From: Gemmatimonadota bacterium
GTDB taxonomy: Bacteria > Gemmatimonadota > Gemmatimonadetes > Gemmatimonadales > Gemmatimonadaceae
Assembly (NCBI GenBank): GCA_016719105.1
Contig: JADKAQ010000039.1
Span: 1-20,320 of the forward strand
Direction: 5' to 3'
Length of the DNA: 20,320 nucleotides
Part shown: piece after piece, positions 14,591 to 20,320 of the stretch
Layout: the number at the start of each line of letters is the position of its first letter
Numbering within the stretch: the first letter of the stretch is position 1
Translations under genes and position numbers: made by a program
The notes under the pieces: generated by a model
The model's input: only the letters and a program-made list of their open reading frames with translations
The model's database searches: none
Told to the model about the DNA's origin: nothing

Positions 14591-14785
14591 TCGACGGGGC
14601 GGCAACCATGGTACGCGACGACCGCAGCGTAGTGTCCGGGTAGGCGCTCCTGCACTGCAGTCGTCAAGCGCTCGCGCGACAAGCGCGTTGCGTCACTCGC
14701 GTCGATCAACTCGTGCCGCACTCGAGACACGAATCCGCACCAGTCAGCTGGATCATGCCAGCGGAGCAACGAGGTCATGGTCGAC

Positions 14786-14878
14786 GTCTAACGTTGAGGT
14801 TCACCTGCAGCCGAACGAAACAAAGCGCGCGCAGCGCGCCTACAATAGCTCGGCTGGCTGGTGCAACCGTTGTTGGGC
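14786..14878 (-). repeat. attC: attC site 15 (93 bp)
   Basis: The cores are gtctaac (14786-14792) and gttgggc (14872-14878), with arms gttcacctgcagccgaa / ctcggctggctggtgcaacc. Its arms most closely match attC 1 at the other end of the window. Confidence 0.9.
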
Positions 14879-15425
14879 AGCCGGACGTCGAGTGAATGTG
14901 TGGCCGCCGGTGCTGTCGGAGGCACCGTGTACGGTGAAGGGGGGACTGACCAGAGTGATCCAACAGGCGGGGTGCTCGCGCCGGACGCAGCGGCTCGCGG
15001 TCGCGAGCACCCGAAAGCGAGCGGTGAGCGGGGCAACCCATTGGCTTCTTGGCGCGCGCTGCGCCGCAAGGGAAAGAGGGAGTACCGTCGAATCTCCTGG
15101 GAAGACCTGTTTGACGGAGCGAGAGCTCTCACGCACGCCACTGGTGTCAGCGCCACGACGACGGGGCGCCATTCTTTCCGTCCTCGAACTCCAGTCGAAG
15201 TCCCGCGCCGCAAGACGTCTCGATGGAGAGTGGGGACGCGCCTGTGTTGTGAATCCACGCGCGGAGTGTGAAGCGTATCAACTCCTGATTCGCGGCGTCC
15301 TGTAGGAAGTCGACGCGAACGGATTGTTCCACCGTGGCAATTAGCGTTTGCGACGGCGGCGTCCGGCAAGCGAGAAGCACAGAACACGTGCACGGGACGA
15401 GCATCCGCCACGCAGCGAGAAGCAT
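14840..15425 (-). pseudogene. Lipoprotein gene broken by frameshifts
   Basis: ATG 15425 has a good AAGGAG eight bases upstream. The protein begins MLLAAWRMLVPCTCSVLLAC, a lipoprotein signal with lipobox LLAC. The first frame continues VEQSVRVDFLQDAANQELIR to CGAGLRLEFEDGK and stops at 15147. Beyond it, WRPVVVALTPVACVRALA (a third frame) and VKQVFPGDSTVLPLSLA and RVLATASRCVRREHPACWIT (second frame, to 14840) all look coding. So one or two small indels near 15120-15170 split a gene of about 170-190 codons. It may be a small beta-sandwich lipoprotein, but the family is not recognised. The remaining frame runs into attC 15. Confidence 0.6.
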
Positions 15426-15444
15426 GGTCCGAACTCCTTGGTCT

Positions 15445-15537
15445 GCCCAACGTTGAGCATCAGCTGCGGCCGCACAAAATCACGCGAGCGAAGCGAGCAT
15501 ACAACAGCGCGGCTGTCTGCTGCATGCGCTGTTGGGC
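15445..15537 (-). repeat. attC: attC site 16 (93 bp)
   Basis: The cores are gcccaac (15445-15451) and gttgggc (15531-15537), with arms gttgagcatcagctgcggcc / ggctgtctgctgcatgcg and central gcgagcgaagcgagc. Confidence 0.92.
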
Positions 15538-15538
15538 G

Positions 15539-15832
15539 TCACGCGCGCTGTCGCCAGCGCCGCGGATGAAGGCTGGTGTGGGTACACGCCAGCACATGAA
15601 GGCGCTCCCCGTCGAGGAGGTACAGGATGGCGTACGGAAATCGCCGGAGGAGGGCGCGTCGAGCGCCACGATACACCACGGGATAGGCGAGCGGCGTCGC
15701 TTCGATCGCGGCGAAGCACGCATCCACGGCACGTAAGAAATCAACGCCCAAGCCGACCGAGCGGCTCTCGTACCACGCGAAGGCTTCGTCGAGGTCCGCC
15801 TCGGCGAGCGGACGAACGACGAGCGCCGTCAC
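15539..15832 (-). CDS. RelE/ParE-family toxin
   Basis: The protein is about 97 aa. The family pattern is clear: VVRPLAEADLDEAFAWYESR, GVDFLRAVDACFAAIEATP, then YPVVYRGARRALLRRFPYAI and LHVLACTHTSLHPRRWRQR. The conserved RRFPYAILY and the C-terminal W-x-R are hallmarks. ParE toxins inhibit gyrase and RelE toxins cleave mRNA; this sequence looks ParE-like by length and lack of clear RelE catalytic residues, but I do not decide. The start is GTG 15832, which overlaps the antitoxin stop by 4 nt (GTGA). A longer ATG start at 15874 would overlap the antitoxin by 46 bp and is less likely. The frame is intact. Confidence 0.87.
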   Translation of the reverse strand: MTALVVRPLAEADLDEAFAWYESRSVGLGVDFLRAVDACFAAIEATPLAYPVVYRGARRALLRRFPYAILYLLDGERLHVLACTHTSLHPRRWRQRA

Positions 15833-16062
15833 CGCCGGTGCTTGCCGACGATGCCGGCGCGGACGTCGGCCCACGGACGCCCCGTCGCCGGATTCGCGCT
15901 CAAGTCCGCGAGGCGCTCGTCGATCAGCGCCCGCTCAGCGTCTGTGAGCGGCAGGGCCTCGGCATCGGCGTCGGCCGCGATGCTGTCCCAGAGTTCCTCG
16001 ACCAACTGCAGGCGTTCTGCGATGGTCAGGTGGGAGTAGTCGAAGGCGGGGTGGGAGGCCAT
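15829..16062 (-). CDS. Addiction-module antitoxin (TIGR02574-like)
   Basis: The protein is 77 aa. It reads FDYSHLTIAERLQLVEELWD, then SIAADADAEALPLTDAERAL, and DERLADLSANPATGRPWADV, the signature of the putative addiction-module component family (CHP02574) that partners RelE/ParE toxins. It should bind and neutralise the downstream toxin. ATG at 16062 is directly preceded by the short palindrome at 16066-16079. The frame is intact, so this pair looks functional, unlike the HigBA one. Confidence 0.88.
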   Translation of the reverse strand: MASHPAFDYSHLTIAERLQLVEELWDSIAADADAEALPLTDAERALIDERLADLSANPATGRPWADVRAGIVGKHRR

Positions 16063-16065
16063 GCT

Positions 16066-16079
16066 CGTAGTCTGCTACG
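16066..16079 (-). promoter_or_regulatory. Possible operator palindrome before the antitoxin
   Basis: CGTAG (16066-16070) and CTACG (16075-16079) are perfect 5-bp arms with a 4-bp loop, lying 4-17 bases before the antitoxin ATG. No convincing -35/-10 pair is visible. It is a candidate site for autorepression only. Confidence 0.3.
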
Positions 16080-16180
16080 GAGGCGCTGCGGGATCAAGGT
16101 CGCAAGTCTGCCGCCCCGGCGGCGGAAACCGATGTGTGGCAACGGGATCCGGTCGTGCTGAGCTTCCGGACGGAGTGGAC

Positions 16181-16275
16181 GCCCAACGTCAGAGTTCAGC
16201 AGCCAAGGCGTCAAATAGAATGCGGCCGAAGGCCGCACTCCGAAATGCCTTGGCCTGCTGCAACGCATGTTGGGC
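16181..16275 (-). repeat. attC: attC site 17 (95 bp)
   Basis: The cores are gcccaac (16181-16187) and gttgggc (16269-16275). It belongs with attC 18 to a second subfamily: arms gttcagcagccaaggc / gccttggcctgctgcaac and central gcggccgaaggccgc. Confidence 0.9.
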
Positions 16276-16293
16276 GGCAAAGGCGCCTCGTCC

Positions 16294-17068
16294 CTATGGC
16301 AGTGCTTCGAGCGGACGAAATACCTGCTGCTCCACGTAGGTCGGCACATAGTTGGCGAAGTTCTGCAGGCCGCTCGTAAGCGGCAAGTTCACGTCGGCGA
16401 TGCAGTGGTCGAGACCTATTGAGTGACCAGTTCTCATGTTCACAGTGTCGTAGCCGGGCGGGAGAGCGAACTCGGCAAGGACATCGCCATCAGAGTAGAG
16501 CCCCGGTGTCAGAGGAATCACCAAGCCTTGCCCTCCGGTCACTCCAGGCTTCTCGATGTACAGGTTACCATGATCGATCCGCACCTTGTTGATGATCAGG
16601 TGGCGATGCTTGTTCGTGTTGTCGAGGTCGCGAATGGCACCGAGAGGATTGCCCCCATGCCAAGAGCAAGGAACATATGGTTGCATGGCTTCGATCAGGT
16701 CTTGTGCGGCTGGCGACAGTCTTCCGAGACGACGAGCCTTCTGCTTGCCGAACTCCTGCGCGTTGTCGGCGGCAATGACAAAACTGTACGTCCTTCGCCT
16801 CTTGTGAACTCAGCGGCCCACTATGCCGACTTGCGAGCGCAAACACTAGCGCGTCCAGCGACGACCGCACGTTGTGAATCGCATCGCCAAGAATCAGGCT
16901 CCATCGTCGCGGAAGTGGTTTGAGGAGCTTGAAGCGGGCGAGATAGCGGCGTGTGGACGCTTCGTATTCCGGGACCACGCTGCGATTCCAGCCGGAGTAC
17001 TCGAGAACAGCCGCCTTGAGCGCTTGAAAGTGCTCCGTCGCCCGCACGAGTTTGTCTCGATGATCCAT
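16294..17068 (-). pseudogene. Orphan cassette gene, frameshifted at an A/T homopolymer
   Basis: The N-terminal frame from ATG 17068 (MDHRDKLVRATEHFQALKAA) continues with WSLILGDAIHNVRSSLDALV and EAKDVQF. The C-terminal frame (IAADNAQEFGKQKARRLGRL, then AMQPYVPCSWHGGNPLGAIR and KHRHLIINKVRI) ends at 16294. The break is an extra base in the aaaa run at 16780-16783; removing it gives 257 aa. The helical GDxIHNxRSSLD motif is known from a widespread family of uncharacterised proteins. The TNKHRHLI segment also recurs in that family as I remember it. Function is unknown. The homopolymer site makes a sequencing error plausible. Confidence 0.68.
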
Positions 17069-17096
17069 TGTCCGGGTCAAAGGAGCGATATTGGCC

Positions 17097-17190
17097 GCCC
17101 AACGTCGAGTTCAGCAGCCAAGGCATCAAATAGAATGCGGCCGCAGGCCGCCGTCCGTGGCGCCTTGGTCTGCTGCAACGTCAGTTGGGC
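17097..17190 (-). repeat. attC: attC site 18 (94 bp)
   Basis: The cores are gcccaac (17097-17103) and gttgggc (17184-17190). Its arms (gttcagcagccaaggcatc / gccttggtctgctgcaac) and central gcggccgcaggccgc make it the closest relative of attC 17. Confidence 0.9.
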
Positions 17191-17207
17191 CGCAGCGGCA
17201 CGTTGGT

Positions 17208-17720
17208 CTAGGGAGTATACCGGACGGGCGCGGAGTCGACCACGACCCAGGTGTCTTCACGGCTCGCGCGGCGATAGAGGAAAGACGGCCGGCGACGCCG
17301 GAGCGAGTCCAGCCACGCGCGATCGCTGATGTGGAGCACAAGCCCGCCGGGGCCGGAGAAGACCGTTCCTGCGAGCGGGTCGCCGCACTCGGGTGTCGGA
17401 GTCAGCGCCGCGCACCGATGCAGTCGCCAAGTGAGGCGTTCCCACCCGTCGGAGACCGGGCGAATGGGGCGCCGCTGGGAATCCACGATGGCGATCGGGG
17501 CGCCGCCGCCCGGAAGTTCGAACACTTTCCGGATGGGTGCCGCGCGCGCGCCTTCGTCGCCGAAGGACGGGATCGCAGGCTGCCAGGGCATCAACAGCCA
17601 CATGCCGGTCGAGGTCACGACCACCGTGTCTGCTGGGAGTCCGTTCGGCGGAGCCGCGGCGCATCTTGTCAGCGCGGCGACCAGTGAGCCACAGCCGAGC
17701 AATACGAAAGCACGTCGCAC
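17208..17720 (-). CDS. Predicted secreted lipoprotein, function unknown
   Basis: The protein is about 170 aa. GTG 17720 is chosen because AGAGG lies six bases upstream and the protein then begins with a signal peptide (RRAFVLLGCGSLVAALTRC) ending in a lipobox-like LTRC. An ATG at 17798 would lie inside attC 19. The mature protein is rich in Pro and Arg, with GMWLLMPWQPAIPSFGDEG, then VDSQRRPIRPVSDGWERL, and DTWVVVDSAPVRYTP at the end. I see no known domain. The frame is intact. Its cassette lies next to others with lipoproteins, but that is a property of the whole array rather than a pathway. Confidence 0.7.
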   Translation of the reverse strand: MRRAFVLLGCGSLVAALTRCAAAPPNGLPADTVVVTSTGMWLLMPWQPAIPSFGDEGARAAPIRKVFELPGGGAPIAIVDSQRRPIRPVSDGWERLTWRLHRCAALTPTPECGDPLAGTVFSGPGGLVLHISDRAWLDSLRRRRPSFLYRRASREDTWVVVDSAPVRYTP

Positions 17721-17735
17721 GTGTATCCTCTGGCG

Positions 17736-17834
17736 GCCCAACGTCCGGGTTGAGCTGCAACTGGCGTATAGCAGAGGCGGCGTAGCCGCCTTCCGCACAA
17801 CCTGCCAGTTGTCAGCTCCAACCCCATGTTAGGC
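17736..17834 (-). repeat. attC: attC site 19 (99 bp)
   Basis: The cores are gcccaac (17736-17742) and gttaggc (17828-17834). The arms gttgagctgcaactggc / gccagttgtcagctccaac are extended by a longer stem, with gaggcggcgtagccgcc in the centre. Confidence 0.88.
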
Positions 17835-18302
17835 GCCCTCTGACGAAGCCAACAGGGCTGTGGCCTCATTCGTGACCCAAGCTGCGGCTGGGCGCTGGAC
17901 GCTGAAGTACTGACGCGCGCCCGAGATGGTCGACAATGCGTCCAGCCATGGCACTGCGTGCTCAATCACAAGAGTCTCCAGCTCCCGCGCCCTGACATTC
18001 TGCTGCATCGGTTTCTCGAAGTCGAGCAGGGAGTTGAAGCGCTCCCGGTTCGGCACGAGCTCGCTGAGGCGGATGCGGATGTGGCAGGAGGCCTCGCTCG
18101 GCCGCTCGCGGTCACCCAGCGCGCGAAAGTAGACGCCAAGATTGACGTAGAACGACGGCCCCCATTGAGACCCTTGGAGATTAAGGACGCCCACCGTCGT
18201 GGCGTTGGTCCTCCGCCAGGTTGCTCCCGCCTTCCCGAATCCCGCCGCCTTGAGCGCCGGCGCGAGAGCATGCTGAAGCCACTTGGAGTTATCGGATGCC
18301 AT
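17829..18302 (-). CDS. DUF4304-family protein
   Basis: The protein is 157 aa, about the usual family length. The signature is clear: HALAPALKAAGFGKAGATWR, TVGVLNLQGSQWGPSFYVNL, then GVYFRALGD and CHIRIRLSELVP. DUF4304 proteins are uncharacterised and often sit in variable or toxin-immunity-rich regions, so an immunity-like role is possible but unproven. ATG 18302 lies about 10 bases from attC 20 and has no visible ribosome site. The TAA stop is inside the core of attC 19. The frame is intact. Confidence 0.82.
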   Translation of the reverse strand: MASDNSKWLQHALAPALKAAGFGKAGATWRRTNATTVGVLNLQGSQWGPSFYVNLGVYFRALGDRERPSEASCHIRIRLSELVPNRERFNSLLDFEKPMQQNVRARELETLVIEHAVPWLDALSTISGARQYFSVQRPAAAWVTNEATALLASSEGA

Positions 18303-18312
18303 CAGTCGGTGC

Positions 18313-18405
18313 GCCTAACGTTGAGCATCAGCTGCGGCCGAATGAAATAGAGCGAGCGAAGCGCGCTTTCAACATATCGGCCGACTGCTGCATGCGATGT
18401 TAGAC
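18313..18405 (-). repeat. attC: attC site 20 (93 bp)
   Basis: The cores are gcctaac (18313-18319) and gttagac (18399-18405), with arms gttgagcatcagctgcggcc / ggccgactgctgcatgcg and a central gcgagcgaagcgcgc. Read on the minus strand, the left arm is two bases longer than the right arm, the asymmetry expected of the unpaired bases of a folded attC. Its core supplies the stop of the upstream gene. Confidence 0.93.
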
Positions 18406-19245
18406 GCCGTCGGGGTACGCCGTCTCCTCAACTTCGAGAAAGTGACGTTGCGCCTTCGCGAACGCCTCAGGAGCGTCAGCACGGAGATCGGGAACTGCAT
18501 TGCAGAGTTCGATCACGGAAGCCGCGATGTACTTCCTACTGAAGTGAGATGCCAAGCACATGTAGCCTCGGTCGGCCTCATTCTCCATGCCGCGACCGCG
18601 AGAGTTGTCCTGTCTGTGGAAAGAGAATGGGGCGGCGTGCACATTGGCGGACAGGAGACGATAAAGTCCCGGCATCTCGGAGGATGAGAAGGGCAGCCGC
18701 GCGCGTAGCTCTGTACGCGTTAGGTAAATGGCATGATGGCCGGACAGCGCACGCTTCTGCTGGTCCTCCGTGAGAAGTGCGAAGGCAGCGTTCTTTTCGA
18801 TGACAGTCCGATCACGTGGAAGCTTTTCGTCGAACTCCGCGAGCACCTCGGGGCTGGCGCCCCAGTCTTGGTAGAGCCGACGCTTCTCCCAATTGTCATG
18901 ATACCAGAATACTTGGCGCCGAAGGTCATCCTCGTCGACGGATATTGGTTCGATCGCGACATAGTGAAACATGAGATACGCCTCGATCACGTTCCGTGCG
19001 ACTGCCGCGGTGGTCGGCCAATCCCACCACGGCGTCCATCGCTCCTCAACGAGTCGATTGCCAGGCAGAAGCCGGAGCAAGGACACGGCTGCGACGGTCA
19101 TGCGTGTGTATAGGTTGATGCCGACGGTGAGGCGCGCAGCTATCTGGCGGCCGCCCTGCTGGCTCGAAACCTTGAGTACGGCGTCGACAAGGTCATCGAG
19201 CGCATCGCGCTCCGTCGCAAACCCATCCGAATTGTGAAGATCCAC
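18400..19245 (-). CDS. DUF5677-like helical protein
   Basis: The protein is 281 aa from GTG 19245 (MDLHNSDGFATERDALDDLV). It is almost entirely helical. The segment WDWPTTAAVARNVIEAYLMF is followed by RQVFWYHDNWEKRRLYQDWG, and near the C-terminus YRLLSANVHAAPFSFH, the Y-x-x-L-S-x-x-x-H type of motif seen in DUF5677 proteins. That family is uncharacterised; some members occur near defence loci, but this cannot be concluded here. The TAA stop (18400-18402) is inside the core of attC 20. The frame is intact and the gene fills the cassette. Family assignment rests on one motif and the fold impression. Confidence 0.62.
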   Translation of the reverse strand: MDLHNSDGFATERDALDDLVDAVLKVSSQQGGRQIAARLTVGINLYTRMTVAAVSLLRLLPGNRLVEERWTPWWDWPTTAAVARNVIEAYLMFHYVAIEPISVDEDDLRRQVFWYHDNWEKRRLYQDWGASPEVLAEFDEKLPRDRTVIEKNAAFALLTEDQQKRALSGHHAIYLTRTELRARLPFSSSEMPGLYRLLSANVHAAPFSFHRQDNSRGRGMENEADRGYMCLASHFSRKYIAASVIELCNAVPDLRADAPEAFAKAQRHFLEVEETAYPDGV

Positions 19246-19273
19246 GCTCTGAGCGCACCTCAGGTCGGAAGGC

Positions 19274-19366
19274 GTCTAACGTTGAGCATCAGCTGCGGCC
19301 GAATGAAATAGAGCGCGCGGAGCGAGCGTACAATAGATCGGCCGACTGCTGCATGCGGTGTTAGGC
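19274..19366 (-). repeat. attC: attC site 21 (93 bp)
   Basis: The cores are gtctaac (19274-19280) and gttaggc (19360-19366), with arms gttgagcatcagctgcggcc / ggccgactgctgcatgcg. It is nearly identical to attC 20, apart from the central loop and outer cores. Confidence 0.93.
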
Positions 19367-19383
19367 CGTCCCCGAACTCGTGG

Positions 19384-20314
19384 TTAGCCCCGTGCATCCG
19401 GACTGGCTAGCACGCTCGCCAATGATGTGACAATGCCATCGCTCCAGGAGCCGAGTGCGAGCAGCCGACCGTCCGGCGAGAACGCCGCCGATGCGGGATG
19501 TTCACTATTGACTAAGCGAATCTCGCGTAGTGTGTCAGTCTCTCGAATCGAGAAGGCGCGGTCTTCGATCAACACCATGTACTGGCCATCTGGCGACCAC
19601 GCGAGGTCGAAGCCCGTACCGCCGAAGCTGCTCGTCGACGACGCGAGGGACACACCGCTGCGCACATCGACAATCTCCACCACAGGATCGGTCGCCCCGG
19701 ATCGGACGGCCAAGCGGTCGCCAAAGCGGTGACAGCGCCGCGCTGCGCAGGTGCGCCCATCGCCGCTCCAGCTCGTCAAACTGTCCCTGAAGCGGTGCAC
19801 GACTGAGCAGAATTCGACCGTTGAGCGGGCTCCCATCCGGCTGGCTCGTGCCGACCCGTGTGCGAAGGACAAACGCCCACGTGTTGCCTCCGCAGAGGAC
19901 GCCGATAACCATCGTGCGATCATCGCGCCAGACCTCCGTCGGCGTGAGGCTGGCGACATCGCGCCGTCGGATCACGCCATTCCAGCTGCCGTCGACGATC
20001 CACCCGTCTGGTGCGATAACCGGATCGGCGCCCTCATCCCGCCCTCGCGGCGCATAGCGCGCGAGCGTATCGCCGGTCGTGGTATCGCAGGTGAGAAACT
20101 CTCCCGTGGTATTCTTTACGACCAGCGTGCGCCCGTCGCTCGTGAAGGCGGCGGCCGAGGGGTTGGAGGGGACGCGACTCGATCCGAGACGACGGCGCTC
20201 TGGCACGCTCCACCACACCACGTCGCGTCCGACCGCCGCCACGAGACGGCTATCCGGACTAAAGGCCACGTGGTATGCAGTGCGCAAACGAAAGCTCGGC
20301 GCGGTGATGCGCAT
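19384..20314 (-). pseudogene. WD40-like beta-propeller protein, frameshifted, near window edge
   Basis: The N-terminal frame from ATG 20314 has propeller blades YHVAFSPDSRLVAAVGRDVV, then SAAAFTSDGRTLVVKNTTGE, and runs to AHLRSAALSPL. The C-terminal frame has GDRLAVRSGATDPVVEIVDV, then LAWSPDGQYMVLIEDRAFSI and SAAFSPDGRLLALGS, ending at 19384. Removing one base from the aaa run at 19723-19725 joins them as ALSP-L-GDRLAV, a normal blade start, and gives 309 aa. Propellers of this type bind proteins or act as scaffolds; the partner is unknown. The start could lie further right, outside the window. The homopolymer indel could be a sequencing error. Confidence 0.7.
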
Positions 20315-20320
20315 AAAGAC

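Larger units (their letters stand above)
12843..14778 (-). pseudogene. Orphan cassette gene, copy 2 (internal deletion and IS256 insertion)
   Basis: The 5' part (14591-14778) and 3' part (12843-13246) of the same gene as at 11996-12723 flank an IS256-family element. A 142-bp deletion removes the middle, joining tatgaggtg to gagagtcat at about 13044. The C-terminal reading frame, unlike copy 1, is open through to a TAG at 12843. Total span minus IS (1344) minus target duplication (8) plus deletion (142) equals 726 nt, the same as the corrected copy 1. The gene is certainly inactive; its value is that it reveals the ancestral C-terminus. Confidence 0.88.
11884..14785. repeat. Tandem duplication of one cassette (copy 1 11884-12730; copy 2 12731-14785)
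   Basis: The two cassettes carry almost the same attC and the same gene, so one cassette was duplicated or captured twice. Copy 2 lacks 142 bp corresponding to 12200-12341 of copy 1, and carries an IS256-family element plus its 8-bp target duplication. Copy 1 carries two extra bases near 12127-12131. After correcting these, both genes are exactly 726 nt. Divergence elsewhere is very low, so the duplication looks recent. Confidence 0.9.
1..20320 (-). mobile_element. Integron gene-cassette array (about 21 cassettes, no integrase in window)
   Basis: About twenty attC-type sites occur at intervals of roughly 0.4-2.9 kb. Almost every gene between them is on the minus strand and ends at, or within a few bases of, the next attC. 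The sites share RYYYAAC/GTTRRRY outer cores and a common inner arm, as in sedentary chromosomal integrons, where attC sites are homogeneous. Cassette genes read leftwards, so the attI/intI end should lie to the right of 20320. The only plus-strand genes are two IS transposases. That these are integron attC sites is established knowledge applied to repeats seen directly. The host lineage is a guess. Confidence 0.93.

Noticed and set aside
8..19366. Regularly recurring repeats that could be taken for a CRISPR array or REP/BIME elements
   Set aside because: The units are 91-129 bp imperfect palindromes separated by whole genes of varied length, with integron core motifs at both ends; CRISPR repeats are short with uniform spacers, and REP elements lack the paired cores and gene-stop overlap.
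1..20320. Integrase gene, attI site, tRNA or rRNA genes
   Set aside because: No tyrosine-recombinase motifs, tRNA-like cloverleaf ends or rRNA conserved segments were seen on either strand.

Overview
The window is a long stretch of an integron gene-cassette array, most likely a sedentary chromosomal integron. About 21 cassettes follow one another. Each carries one gene, or a toxin-antitoxin pair, on the minus strand and ends in an attC recombination site. The attC sites are imperfect palindromes, usually 93-97 bp, that begin with gcctaac-like cores and end with gttaggc-like cores on the plus strand, with conserved inner arms. No integrase gene or attI site is visible. Because all cassette genes read leftwards, the integrase end is inferred to lie beyond position 20320. 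The DNA is GC-rich, and the cassettes encode many lipoproteins and environmental-type proteins. A soil or aquatic bacterium, possibly Gemmatimonadota, is plausible, but that is a weak inference.

Layout from left to right: a HigBA-type toxin-antitoxin pair with its own promoter (1-756); a lipoprotein (757-1414); a lipoprotein metallopeptidase (1415-2690); a two-helix membrane protein (2691-about 3677); a VOC-family remnant with a SnoaL-like protein (about 3678-4626); a broken ridA after an unusual 129-bp attC (4627-5182); an orphan gene fused to a half attC (5183-5613); HicBA (5614-6292); a metallo-beta-lactamase-fold enzyme (6293-7625); a frameshifted CxxC protein (7626-8201); a HEPN-like protein whose attC is split by an IS1182-family element (8202-11128); a membrane-anchored orphan (11129-11883); two tandem copies of one orphan cassette, the second split by an IS256-family element (11884-14785); a broken lipoprotein (14786-15444); a RelE/ParE-type pair (15445-16180); a frameshifted orphan (16181-17096); a secreted lipoprotein (17097-17735); a DUF4304 protein (17736-18312); a DUF5677-like protein (18313-19273); and a frameshifted beta-propeller protein that reaches the window edge (19274-20320).

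The genes do not form a metabolic pathway. What they share is the recombination system. Three toxin-antitoxin cassettes probably stabilise the array, and the others are an accessory reservoir of secreted proteins, small enzymes and possible defence proteins. The two insertion sequences are the only genes on the plus strand.

Decay is extensive. About nine cassettes carry frameshifts, internal deletions or IS insertions. Several are single-base changes in homopolymers, so sequencing error cannot be excluded for those. The clearest structural results are an IS1182 element inserted in an attC core with a 4-bp target duplication (removing it restores a 93-bp attC), and a duplicated cassette whose two copies both reduce to the same 726-nt ancestral gene.
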